This document shows, one piece after another, positions 1-11,989 of a DNA stretch of 64,000 nt (its first letter is position 1; every line of letters starts with the position of its first letter). The stretch is taken from assembly GCA_904063045.1 (NCBI GenBank), contig CAJFCJ010000003.1, positions 1 to 64,000 of the forward strand. Reading direction: 5' to 3'. Both the position numbers and the translations under genes were made by a program. The notes under the pieces were generated by a model. The model was not told the origin of the DNA, ran no database searches, and saw only the letters and a program-made list of their open reading frames with translations. The stretch comes from Dimorphilus gyrociliatus. Its lineage: Eukaryota > Annelida > Polychaeta > Dinophilidae.

Positions 1-1492
1 GCCTACTACTTCCAAAAGAGAATTTTGGTGGTTCATAAGAAGCCAGAGGAAGTTGAGGATGATCAATCAATTTTTGAAAAAAAGACTCTCCAACAATGTG
101 CGTTTAAACACAAGACTCTTTTGGAAAAGAACATTCTACAACATCAAACTTAATGAACCTAACTGAAACAAAAACAAGAGATACAGTTCAACAACCTCCT
201 TCCCAACACATTTTAGATGATATCATCAGACATGCTTTGAATGAGGAGAATGTGGTAACAAAATTAAATTTCTCAAAAATAGTGTTGATTGGGTATCACC
301 CTTAAAGACATCATCACCAATACTAGAAACAGACCCAACAAAATCAAATTGTTCAGAATGACACCAGTTACAGTATTTCACTTGACTCTAGCGAAATGGA
401 TTTATTCGATGAAGCAGCTTGGATAGAATTAGAGGAGAGGAAATCTGAAGCTGAAGCTCAATCATCTAAAGAAAAAATAAAAGTCAACAAAAATTTTTCT
501 TTTGATGGATGCAATTTTCTCATTCTCAGTATGACTGATCATATTACAAATTATAAAGGATGGAGAATGGTTGTTAGAAACCATTATAGAAGGATAAAAG
601 TTAATCATCTCTATAGAGAATGGGGGAAAATTTTTCTCTCAGACAGAGAGGCAAAGAATTATGCAAAATTATTGGAACCAAATATTCCATTAAAAACAGA
701 CTTTTTCATGATATGTGACAGCTCTTTTAGAGATGTCCAAATAAAGAATATAGCATTGTCTGGTCAAAAATACAATGCTTGTAAAATGGCATCATGATAA
801 ACATCAGCCAATTAAATTTTGACGACGTTTTGGCAATTATTACAAAATGGGATATTAATTATAAATATGTCTTTATTCATGCCAACTTGAATTCGTCAAA
901 AGCTACTTGTGGAATTGCAACAGTTTGAAGAGGAAGTTTGGAAATTGTAAAATGTTATCATTGCTATTCCATTTGGTACAAAACCATTCTTTTCTTCTTA
1001 TAAGGATGTTAAGATGGCAGCAACAGATAGAGCTACAATACTGGATTTGACTAACATGAAGAGCTTGGGATTTTTTTGAAAGTCCAACTGGAAATTCGAA
1101 ATCTAAACACTTGACAAAAAAATGTCAGGAATTTTCCATCAACTTGATAATGAAAAGCTTGGGAAGAATTGTGAATGATAAAGATACATCTGTTAATAAG
1201 GTAGCTATTTTTGGTAGGATGTTAAATATGCAATATGTTGTTAATCTAAGCAAATATCAGATTCCCAGTCACATATACCATTTCTTGAACCTTGGTTTAA
1301 AATTTGTATATGAAATCATTAAACCAAAGAAATGGAAGCAATATACTTTATTTAATTTAGAAAAATTTTTAAAAAATTGTCAATTGTTGTAAACAAAACA
1401 AAAAATCAGGCACAGATTTCAATCTTAGGTATATTAATCACCAATGGAAGCCAAAAGATAATCACATAAATATTGATTGTAATCAAATTCAA

Positions 1493-1523
<31 letters not shown>

Positions 1524-3961
1524 CTGAAAATGATGATCTGCTAAAATTTTACAACACCTGCAGAAAAGCTATCAACAATCATCTGCTCAGAGGAAATTCA
1601 AAAAACTTGAAAAATTTGATAAAGACTTTTTACATCTTTAACAGAATTTCTCTCATTGAACATTGTTATCAAACCAGCTGACAAAGGATCCTGCATTGTA
1701 ATACAAAACACTCACGATTATATTCAAATGTGCAATCAGCTACTCTCAGACAAAAGACAATACTGCCAACTATCTACAACTTGTAATATCAATGGTTCTG
1801 GTGAAGATGAATTTTTGAAGAAATCAGTATCCTATTACAAAGATTTGATTAACACTTTCAAAGTTACATTGAATGAAAATGAATATAAACAATTGTTGGA
1901 TTCTCTATCATCAAAGAAGCATTCTTTTAAGAATAGGATTTTTTATGGATTACCAAAGATACACAAAGACATGGATGAATGGCTTGTAAGAGGACAATTC
2001 CAAAAGGCAGACCAGTTGTTAGCAACCTAGGAACAGAATCTTTTGAAATATCAAGATACCTGTCACATCACCTCAAACCAATCAGTATGCTGCATTCATC
2101 ATATATTGGCAATACACAACAGCTGTTACATGAACTTGAACAAGTGAAAATTCCTAATGGTGCACTCCTCATAACATTGGATGTTAAAAACATGTATACA
2201 AACATTAATACGTATACTGGACTAAAAGCTGTTAAATATTTTCTACAAAAGATTCCTTCAAAGCAGAGATCTGATGACTTTCTTATTGAGCTTCTCAAAT
2301 TCAACTTGCATAAGAATCATTTCAAGTTTTTGAACAAAACATATTTGCAAAAGAGTGGTTGTGCAATGGGTCAGAGTTATGCTCCAGCCTATGCAAACAT
2401 TTGGATGGCTTGGATTGAAGAAGTCTATCTTTTTAATATTCAACCTTCGCCTATATTTTATAAAAGATATTTGGATGATATTTTCTTAATTTGGACAAGC
2501 AGTTTGGATGAATTTTATAAATACCTCTACAAAGCTAATAGTATATTAAAAAATTTAAAGTTCAAAGAAACTATCAGCTCAGAATCTATCAACTTTTTAG
2601 ATTTGACTCTCTTCAAAGGAACAAGATTTCTCTCAACAAACCAATTGGATCATACAACTTTTTTTAAAAGTTGTGAAACATTCCGCCAACTCCATAAAAG
2701 TTCTTTTCATCCAAAACATATTTTTAAAGGAATTTTGAAATCTCAATTTCAAAGATTTCTAACAAACAGCTCTTCTCAGTTTCTATTTTCTCAAACTTGT
2801 CAAACTGTTATGAAACCTCTTTTAGATCAAGGCTACAAAAGAAAGGAAATAATCAAAATCGTCAGAATTGTAGTTAAAGAAAAAGCCAAAAAGGATCAGT
2901 TTGAAAAAATGTTGGCAGAAAATAAAAGCACAAATTTATATATTCCACATGAGTTTTCTTTGCATTTTAATACAAGAGAAAAAATATTCTGCCCATTGAA
3001 AATGAATTTTTTACACAGGAGAAATTGTGTAAATCTAACAGAAAAGGCATCACAAGTATTTCTACTTCAATGTAAAGAATGTGGGCAGTTGATGTTTTTC
3101 TCCACACAACAACAACATACCAATATCAACATTTTCCAAACTCTATTTTTCCTTTTAACAAGGAAATATTTAAAACTAGAGAATAATGAACTTATGGAAA
3201 ACTTTATCCAGCATCATCATTTTGCAGAAAATCATTTAAATATAACAATATTCCCTTATGAACAATTACAAACTAACTTATCAACAGTCCAAATGAATCA
3301 ATATATCTATCATCTCAACATCAAACACATTATGTATCATCCTTTTGGTTTAGCTAGATATACAAGTTGTCAGATATTTACAAAACTACCATTTGTTATG
3401 CCCTATCAAAAAAATCTTGGACCATTGTTAAAAATATTATCAAACACTTATGGCAACTTGACAAAAAACATTGAAATATTTAAACAAATTCCACTGATAT
3501 TTGCTTTTACAAACAACAAATGCAGCTATTTTCAATTAATTCATAATAACATATCTTACAAACAGCAACAAAATAAATCCATTTCTTCGTCCATTTCTTC
3601 CACTTCTTCCACTTCTTCCAGTGAAAAGGATAGCAGCCAAGAAGTGAAAAAAACATCAGAAGAAGAAAATCATTCATTAAAGAAATTAAACAAGAGGAAA
3701 AGCACACCATCCAACACTCTTTCAACTCCTCAAGGAAAAAAATCCAAATGTGAAAATCTAGAAGGTGAACATTCAAATGAGAAATATTGTGAAGCAAAAT
3801 CAGGCAATGAAAAGTTTAAAACACCTTCTCCTCCATCTTCATCACTAACAAAAACAAGAAAATTTTCTCTAAAGAGAAAAGTTGAAAATGAAGAACAGCA
3901 ACACCAACAAGCATCACAGAAAATTATAAGAACTGGACGAAGAATTAAAAAGAAACTGTAA
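1..3961 (+). pseudogene. Second copy of Penelope-like RT ORF, 5'-cut and frame-disrupted
   Basis: It aligns to 31466-35435. From about 1995 to the stop at 3961 the protein is identical to the right-hand copy, including the RT palm motifs (LDVKNMYTNI, SGCAMGQSYAP, YLDD) and the basic tail RRIKKKL. Before about 1995 the frame breaks repeatedly. The differences I could align are nearly all one-base homopolymer changes, for example at 781-786 (aaaa for aaaaa), about 925 (ttt for tttt), about 1069 (one extra t) and about 1993 (gg for ggg). That pattern, confined to the first 2 kb of the window, looks more like uncorrected long-read error near a contig end than mutation. The true gene may be intact; as given, it cannot be translated through. 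Confidence 0.85.
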
Positions 3962-4640
3962 ACATTTAAAATATTTTTAGAAATTGTTTCTTTAGTTAGA
4001 ATACTTTTTTGTTGTTGTCTTAATATTAGTTTAGGATTACTAACATTGCATATATATACACACATATATATATATATATCTGGTTTTTGTGTCAGTGTAG
4101 TCTTTTGCTCCATCTAAATTTTGTGGAAAAAATATAACAATATCTTGCTTCAAAATTTTTTCTTTCAAATGGCAAAAACAAGTCAGCAAAACCAAATTGA
4201 AGGCTTAGAAAAGAATGGAAATATAACCAATGAAACACTTGCAATGGAATATTTTCTACCATCTTCTCTCAACCAATTTTTTAACTTTGGTATATTTTAC
4301 AATTATCTTCATTAATTTAAAAGAGAACAAACAAATCATCATTCTCCTCTTTTTAATGCAAATCAATTTAAAAAAGAATATGATTGAAAAAAATTCTCGC
4401 AGTTGAACAAGAAAAAGAAACAAATCATATCAATACAGCTCATCTGGCAGAATGAAAATGTTGATGAAATGACAAGACATCAACTCAAGCATTCGAAAAA
4501 ATCTAAGAGGTTTGAAATTTTATGACAATTTAACAACAATTGTGATTTGTTGCTATTAACTGATAAGAATCTCAATTAAAACTTAGACTAGGAATATCTG
4601 AATTAATCAAAGAAACAAAATGAAATTGTAAACAAAAATG
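3962..4640 (+). other. 3' untranslated region of left RT gene
   Basis: AT-rich sequence following the stop, including a (TA)n run at about 4048-4078. It is about 97-100% identical to 35436-36120; substitutions first appear near 4263. A 64-codon frame at 4121-4315 is present in both copies, but it already differs by an S/F change and shows no recognisable domain. I do not call it a gene. Confidence 0.5.
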
Positions 4641-5030
4641 ATAATTGTGAAATAACACCAGATGTTCTTTCAACAGATATGCCAAAAAACTGACATATCA
4701 GAAATTACATAATAATGCCATATGTCATTCAACAAAAAACAAAAAAAATCAAATATCTGACATTTTTGTAACTTGAAATATTACACAATATGAAATGATT
4801 GACATGATATCTTGCAATTGTGACATGTGTCAATTACATAATCAGCAGCTATATAATTGGAATATTTTACACACATACCATCATTCCTTCAAAGTCTTCC
4901 ACTACCAACACAACCCTTTCATCTTCTTCAATTCTACAAATATACAACTTCTACCAACTTTACAAAAGAGAAATAACTCAACCTACAAACTCAAACAGAA
5001 AGCAACAAAACCTACAAGTAAATAAAAGGT
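4640..5030 (+). promoter_or_regulatory. Putative TATA promoter and exon feeding the left hammerhead array
   Basis: A CTATATAATT TATA box lies at 4849-4858. It is preceded by a cluster of TGACA/TGTCA words at about 4690-4830, including the near-palindrome TGACATGTGTCA. About 150 bases downstream is a perfect 5' splice site, AAAG|GTGAGT, with the GT at 5029. The arrangement suggests a transcript that starts near 4880 and reads through the ribozyme repeats. The right copy keeps all parts (TATA 36324-36330, GT 36503). No expression evidence is available, so this is inference from motifs. Confidence 0.5.
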
Positions 5031-5257
5031 GAGTAAATATTTCATGTTCAATAAAGTCTCAAAAGAAAGAACCATGAGTTTTTGACCCAGGTTCCTTTCA
5101 TTGTTCATTTATGTCATTTCCATTTACGGTTCATACATCCACACAAAAAACAAACAAAAAATAAAACAAACAATATAATTGCAAGGAAGGAATTAATTAC
5201 AGAATTGATCCTATCCTCTCCTTCAAGATAGTAGTAAGTGAAGCTATCCTCTGAAAA

Positions 5258-5307
5258 TGGCCCTGATGAGTCTTTGCTAAAGGGGAAGACGAAACCATGG
5301 TAGGTCA
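5258..5307 (+). ncRNA. Type I hammerhead ribozyme, leader variant
   Basis: Same core as the next entry, but stem I is TGGCC/GGTCA (one G-U wobble) and loop II is one base shorter (TGCTAAAGGGG). Upstream CTCCTT can still pair with loop AAGGGG through a wobble. It is matched by 36732-36781 in the right-hand element. Confidence 0.85.
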
Positions 5308-5869
5308 AAAATTCTTTGGCAATCATTTGAAAACTCAACACATTGATCAAAATAAAACATACATTCAACAAAAAAGTTCATTCTTCATAGTTGTACAAAA
5401 AGTTCTTACTCTTGCATCTCACAATAATGGGGGATCTCCTGAAACTTTGTTGGAAGTTATTCAACTTTCATCAGAACTTAGATCTTAGTATCTAGTTCAA
5501 CATTACAAAAACCTAATCAGAAGTAAGGAGAGTCAAGGGGTTTGACGAACAGTACAAGTTGAATTCTATGTCTGATCATCCAGCTTACAAAAAAATTAAA
5601 CAAAAAATATTTCAAAATACAACAGTACTCATATGTTTATTCATACAAACAAACATACATTTATTACAAAATTCAACTTCCACAGTTGATATTACAATAA
5701 AACACATCTATACATTATTAGACATACAGTTACAAAAAATTATCTCTTCCATTCAATCTATGCACATTCATCAATCTTATGACAAAAATAAAATGCAAGG
5801 CAGGATACAATTGCAGAATTGGTCCTGACCTCCCCTTCAAGGTAGTGTAAGTGAAGCTATCTTCTGAAA

Positions 5870-5919
5870 TGACCCTGATGAGTCTTTGCAAAAGGGGAAG
5901 ACGAAACCATGGTAGGTCA
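5870..5919 (+). ncRNA. Type I hammerhead ribozyme (626-bp family, representative)
   Basis: Stem I is TGACC (5870-5874) with GGTCA (5915-5919). The core CTGATGA is at 5875-5881. Stem II is GTCTT/AAGAC around loop TGCAAAAGGGG, followed by GAA at 5903-5905. Stem III is ACC/GGT with a two-base AT loop, and the cleavage-site residue is A5914 (GTA^GG). All conserved hammerhead residues are present. Such a short stem III (palindrome ACCATGGT) is typical of the retroelement hammerheads reported to cleave as dimers. Identical copies lie at 6496, 7122, 7747, 8373 and 8999. Confidence 0.95.
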
Positions 5920-8900
5920 ACCATACTTGGTTCCATTTCACTTAATACTAGATATATACTACATTAAGACATTAAATCATCAATCAACTTGAGATGTGAA
6001 GACTACTTGATTCATATTGTGCAATAAGTTCTTACTCTTGCATCTCACAATAATGGGGGATCTCCTGAAACTTTGTTGGAAGTTATTCAACTTTCATCAG
6101 AACTTAGATCTTAGTATCTAGTTCAACATTACAAAAACCTAATCAGAAGTAAGGAGAGTCAAGGGGTTTGACGAACAGTACAAGTTGAATTCTATGTCTG
6201 ATCATCCAGCTTACAAAAAAATTAAACAAAAAATATTTCAAAATACAACAGTACTCATATGTTTATTCATACAAACAAACATACATTTATTACAAAATTC
6301 AACTTCCACAGTTGATATTACAATAAAACACATCTATACATTATTAGACATACAGTTACAAAAAATTATCTCTTCCATTCAATCTATGCACATTCATCAA
6401 TCTTATGACAAAAATAAAATGCAAGGCAGGATACAATTGCAGAATTGGTCCTGACCTCCCCTTCAAGGTAGTGTAAGTGAAGCTATCTTCTGAAATGACC
6501 CTGATGAGTCTTTGCAAAAGGGGAAGACGAAACCATGGTAGGTCAACCATACTTGGTTCCATTTCACTTAATACTAGATATATACTACATTAAGACATTA
6601 AATCATCAATCAACTTGAGATGTGAAGACTACTTGATTCATATTGTGCAATAAGTTCTTACTCTTGCATCTCACAATAATGGGGGATCTCCTGAAACTTT
6701 GTTGGAAGTTATTCAACTTTCATCAGAACTTAGATCTTAGTATCTAGTTCAACATTACAAAAACCTAATCAGAAGTAAGGAGAGTCAAGGGGTTTGACGA
6801 ACAGTACAAGTTGAATTCTATGTCTGATCATCCAGCTTACAAAAAAATTAAACAAAAAATATTTCAAAATACAACAGTACTCATATGTTTATTCATACAA
6901 ACAAACATACATTTATTACAAAATTCAACTTCCACAGTTGATATTACAATAAAACACATCTATACATTATTAGACATACAGTTACAAAAAATTATCTCTT
7001 CCATTCAATCTATGCACATTCATCAATCTTATGACAAAAATAAAATGCAAGGCAGGATACAATTGCAGAATTGGTCCTGACCTCCCCTTCAAGGTAGTGT
7101 AAGTGAAGCTATCTTCTGAAATGACCCTGATGAGTCTTTGCAAAAGGGGAAGACGAAACCATGGTAGGTCAACCATACTTGGTTCCATTTCACTTAATAC
7201 TAGATATATACTACATTAAGACATTAAATCATCAATCAACTTGAGATGTGAAGACTACTTGATTCATATTGTGCAATAAGTTCTTACTCTTGCATCTCAC
7301 AATAATGGGGGATCTCCTGAAACTTTGTTGGAAGTTATTCAACTTTCATCAGAACTTAGATCTTAGTATCTAGTTCAACATTACAAAAACCTAATCAGAA
7401 GTAAGGAGAGTCAAGGGGTTTGACGAACAGTACAAGTTGAATTCTATGTCTGATCATCCAGCTTACAAAAAAATTAAACAAAAAATATTTCAAAATACAA
7501 CAGTACTCATATGTTTATTCATACAAACAAACATACATTTATTACAAAATTCAACTTCCACAGTTGATATTACAATAAAACACATCTATACATTATTAGA
7601 CATACAGTTACAAAAATTATCTCTTCCATTCAATCTATGCACATTCATCAATCTTATGACAAAAATAAAATGCAAGGCAGGATACAATTGCAGAATTGGT
7701 CCTGACCTCCCCTTCAAGGTAGTGTAAGTGAAGCTATCTTCTGAAATGACCCTGATGAGTCTTTGCAAAAGGGGAAGACGAAACCATGGTAGGTCAACCA
7801 TACTTGGTTCCATTTCACTTAATACTAGATATATACTACATTAAGACATTAAATCATCAATCAACTTGAGATGTGAAGACTACTTGATTCATATTGTGCA
7901 ATAAGTTCTTACTCTTGCATCTCACAATAATGGGGGATCTCCTGAAACTTTGTTGGAAGTTATTCAACTTTCATCAGAACTTAGATCTTAGTATCTAGTT
8001 CAACATTACAAAAACCTAATCAGAAGTAAGGAGAGTCAAGGGGTTTGACGAACAGTACAAGTTGAATTCTATGTCTGATCATCCAGCTTACAAAAAAATT
8101 AAACAAAAAATATTTCAAAATACAACAGTACTCATATGTTTATTCATACAAACAAACATACATTTATTACAAAATTCAACTTCCACAGTTGATATTACAA
8201 TAAAACACATCTATACATTATTAGACATACAGTTACAAAAAATTATCTCTTCCATTCAATCTATGCACATTCATCAATCTTATGACAAAAATAAAATGCA
8301 AGGCAGGATACAATTGCAGAATTGGTCCTGACCTCCCCTTCAAGGTAGTGTAAGTGAAGCTATCTTCTGAAATGACCCTGATGAGTCTTTGCAAAAGGGG
8401 AAGACGAAACCATGGTAGGTCAACCATACTTGGTTCCATTTCACTTAATACTAGATATATACTACATTAAGACATTAAATCATCAATCAACTTGAGATGT
8501 GAAGACTACTTGATTCATATTGTGCAATAAGTTCTTACTCTTGCATCTCACAATAATGGGGGATCTCCTGAAACTTTGTTGGAAGTTATTCAACTTTCAT
8601 CAGAACTTAGATCTTAGTATCTAGTTCAACATTACAAAAACCTAATCAGAAGTAAGGAGAGTCAAGGGGTTTGACGAACAGTACAAGTTGAATTCTATGT
8701 CTGATCATCCAGCTTACAAAAAAATTAAACAAAAAATATTTCAAAATACAACAGTACTCATATGTTTATTCATACAAACAAACATACATTTATTACAAAA
8801 TTCAACTTCCACAGTTGATATTACAATAAAACACATCTATACATTATTAGACATACAGTTACAAAAAATTATCTCTTCCATTCAATCTATGCACATTCAT

Positions 8901-9264
8901 CAATCTTATGACAAAAATAAAATGCAAGGCAGGATACAATTGCAGAATTGGTCCTGACCTCCCCTTCAAGGTAGTGTAAGTGAAGCTATCTTCTGAAATG
9001 ACCCTGATGAGTCTTTGCAAAAGGGGAAGACGAAACCATGGTAGGTCAACCATACTTGGTTCCATTTCACTTAATACTAGATATATACTACATTAAGACA
9101 TTAAATCATCAATCAACTTGAGATGTGAAGACTACTTGATTCATATTGTGCAATAAGTTCTTACTCTTGCATCTCACAATAATGGGGGATCTCCTGAAAC
9201 TTTGTTGGAAGTTATTCAACTTTCATCAGAACTTAGATCTTAGTATCTAGTTCAACATTACAAA

Positions 9265-9373
9265 AACCTAACCCTAACCCTAACCCTAACCTAAACCTAA
9301 CCCTAACCCTAACCTAACCCTAACCCTAACCCTAACCCTAACCCTAACCCTAACCCTAACCTAACCCTAACCC
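9265..9373 (+). repeat. Interstitial telomere block (CCCTAA)n
   Basis: CCCTAA repeats with some CCTAA and CCTAAA variants, joined without spacer to the 3' end of the 626-bp array and followed by a truncated 698-bp unit (AGACTAAG...). Confidence 0.97.
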
Positions 9374-11886
9374 AGACTAAGTTAACCAACAAAACACATA
9401 TACCCCAAAAAACATTATAATGTTATTTTCAAAACTTACAAACATCAATACAAACAAAAAATTAAAGGCAAGGTAGGACTCAGTTAAAGAATTGATCCTA
9501 GCCTCCCCTTCAAGGTAGCAGTAAGAGAAGCTATACTCAGAAATGACCCTGATGAGTCTTTGCTAAAAGGGGAAGACGAAACCATGGTAGGTCAAAAATT
9601 CTTTGGCAATCATTTGAAAACTCAACACATTGATCAAAATAAAACATACATTCAACAAAAAAGTTCATTCTTCATAGTTGTACAAAAAGTTCTTACTCTT
9701 GCATTCCATCTTGGGATCTCCTGAAACTTTCGATGAAAGTTATTCAACTTTTGTCAGAACTCAGATCTTAGTGTCTAGTTCAACATTATGAAAACCTAAT
9801 CAGAAGTAAGGAGAGTCAAGAGGTTTTGAGGAACAGTACAACTTACAAACTTACAAACTTACACTTCACATCTGATCAACAAACAAACATACAAATACAA
9901 ACAAATACAAATGCAAACATAGATGCATCTATACATTCAAATATCACAGAAAACAATTTTCACCACAAACAATCTAAATTGCAAACAACAATAGACACAT
10001 ACTCAAAAACAAAAAATACTTATCTTAAAACCTACAAACATCAATACAACAAATCATTTTCATACAAGGTAAGACTAAGTTAACCAACAAAACACATATA
10101 CCCCAAAAAACATTATAATGTTATTTTCAAAACTTACAAACATCAATACAAACAAAAAATTAAAGGCAAGGTAGGACTCAGTTAAAGAATAGATCCTAGC
10201 CTCCCCTTCAAGGTAGCAGTAAGAGAAGCTATACTCAGAAATGACCCTGATGAGTCTTTGCTAAAAGGGGAAGACGAAACCATGGTAGGTCAAAAATTCT
10301 TTGGCAATCATTTGAAAACTCAACACATTGATCAAAATAAAACATACATTCAACAAAAAAGTTCATTCTTCATAGTTGTACAAAAAGTTCTTACTCTTGC
10401 ATTCCATCTTGGGATCTCCTGAAACTTTCGATGAAAGTTATTCAACTTTTGTCAGAACTCAGATCTTAGTGTCTAGTTCAACATTATGAAAACCTAATCA
10501 GAAGTAAGGAGAGTCAAGAGGTTTTGAGGAACAGTACAACTTACAAACTTACAAACTTACACTTCACATCTGATCAACAAACAAACATACAAATACAAAC
10601 AAATACAAATGCAAACATAGATGCATCTATACATTCAAATATCACAGAAAACAATTTTCACCACAAACAATCTAAATTGCAAACAACAATAGACACATAC
10701 TCAAAAACAAAAAATACTTATCTTAAAACCTACAAACATCAATACAACAAATCATTTTCATACAAGGTAAGACTAAGTTAACCAACAAAACACATATACC
10801 CCAAAAAACATTATAATGTTATTTTCAAAACTTACAAACATCAATACAAACAAAAAATTAAAGGCAAGGTAGGACTCAGTTAAAGAATTGATCCTAGCCT
10901 CCCCTTCAAGGTAGCAGTAAGAGAAGCTATACTCAGAAATGACCCTGATGAGTCTTTGCTAAAAGGGGAAGACGAAACCATGGTAGGTCAAAAATTCTTT
11001 GGCAATCATTTGAAAACTCAACACATTGATCAAAATAAAACATACATTCAACAAAAAAGTTCATTCTTCATAGTTGTACAAAAAGTTCTTACTCTTGCAT
11101 TCCATCTTGGGATCTCCTGAAACTTTCGATGAAAGTTATTCAACTTTTGTCAGAACTCAGATCTTAGTGTCTAGTTCAACATTATGAAAACCTAATCAGA
11201 AGTAAGGAGAGTCAAGAGGTTTTGAGGAACAGTACAACTTACAAACTTACAAACTTACACTTCACATCTGATCAACAAACAAACATACAAATACAAACAA
11301 ATACAAATGCAAACATAGATGCATCTATACATTCAAATATCACAGAAAACAATTTTCACCACAAACAATCTAAATTGCAAACAACAATAGACACATACTC
11401 AAAAACAAAAAATACTTATCTTAAAACCTACAAACATCAATACAACAAATCATTTTCATACAAGGTAAGACTAAGTTAACCAACAAAACACATATACCCC
11501 AAAAAACATTATAATGTTATTTTCAAAACTTACAAACATCAATACAAACAAAAAATTAAAGGCAAGGTAGGACTCAGTTAAAGAATTGATCCTAGCCTCC
11601 CCTTCAAGGTAGCAGTAAGAGAAGCTATACTCAGAAATGACCCTGATGAGTCTTTGCTAAAAGGGGAAGACGAAACCATGGTAGGTCAAAAATTCTTTGG
11701 CAATCATTTGAAAACTCAACACATTGATCAAAATAAAACATACATTCAACAAAAAAGTTCATTCTTCATAGTTGTACAAAAAGTTCTTACTCTTGCATTC
11801 CATCTTGGGATCTCCTGAAACTTTCGATGAAAGTTATTCAACTTTTGTCAGAACTCAGATCTTAGTGTCTAGTTCAACATTATGAA
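9374..11886 (+). mobile_element. 5'-truncated element made only of 698-bp hammerhead units
   Basis: It starts in mid-unit right after telomere repeats and contains four hammerheads (9544, 10242, 10940, 11638) in units of exactly 698 bp. It ends AAAACC|TAACCCTAA at the next telomere block. No protein gene is present. The unit with hammerhead 10242 carries GAATAGATCC where most units have GAATTGATCC; the same variant occurs at about 42275 in the large array. Confidence 0.85.
9544..9594 (+). ncRNA. Type I hammerhead ribozyme (698-bp family, representative)
   Basis: Stem I is TGACC/GGTCA. CTGATGA is followed by stem II GTCTT/AAGAC with loop TGCTAAAAGGGG, then GAA, stem III ACC-AT-GGT and cleavage after GTA. 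It differs from the 626-bp family by one extra loop base. Sister copies in this element are at 10242, 10940 and 11638. Forty-odd bases upstream, CCCCTTCAAG is complementary to loop II AAGGGG. Confidence 0.95.
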
Positions 11887-11989
11887 AACCTAACCCTAAC
11901 CCTAACCCTAACCCTAACCCTAACCTAACCCTAAACCCTAACCTAACCCTAACCCTAACCTAACCCTAACCTAACCTAACCTAACCCTA
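11887..11989 (+). repeat. Interstitial telomere block (CCCTAA)n
   Basis: Continuous CCCTAA/CCTAA repeats immediately 3' of the 698-bp tail. Confidence 0.97.

Larger units (their letters stand above)
1..9264 (+). mobile_element. Telomere-attached Penelope-like element (terminon-like), 5' part outside window
   Basis: The element carries the 3' two-thirds of a Penelope-like RT ORF, a 3' untranslated/promoter segment, then seven hammerhead ribozymes in tandem (626-bp units), and runs directly into a CCCTAA block at 9265. Its ORF part matches 31466-35789 almost base for base, so it is a second copy of the 34-kb element's RT gene. The tandem array after about base 5400 is a different family from the one following the right-hand RT. 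Order and polarity (RT, hammerhead, C-rich telomere repeat at the 3' end) are those described for bdelloid Terminons; the assignment rests on architecture and RT motifs. Confidence 0.8.
5114..9264 (+). repeat. Tandem array of 626-bp hammerhead units
   Basis: Six units repeat with spacing 626, 626, 626, 625 and 626. They are identical by eye except for one A missing near 7614. The first, leader unit (5114-5400) belongs to the other (698-bp) family and fuses into the 626-bp type at the word gttcttactcttgcat. Hammerheads start at 5258, 5870, 6496, 7122, 7747, 8373 and 8999. Internal junctions read AAAACCTAA|TCAGAAG, while the last unit reads AAAACCTAA|CCCTAACC, so tandem joining and telomere joining occur at the same point. 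Self-cleavage would give 626-nt monomers. Confidence 0.9.

Noticed and set aside
3507-4113. Minus-strand frames opposite the end of the RT gene, present in both copies
   Set aside because: Shadows of the Ser/Lys-rich RT tail; preserved only because the DNA copies are identical.
9170-9240. Minus-strand CTGATGAAAGTTG in the conserved tail as an antisense hammerhead
   Set aside because: No GAAA arm closes a stem II, and the 698-bp family reads CTGACAA; the conserved hairpin explains the sequence.
5114-9264. Regularly spaced repeats considered as CRISPR or coding repeats
   Set aside because: Whole 626-bp units are identical with no unique spacers; eukaryotic context; explained by hammerhead tandem arrays.
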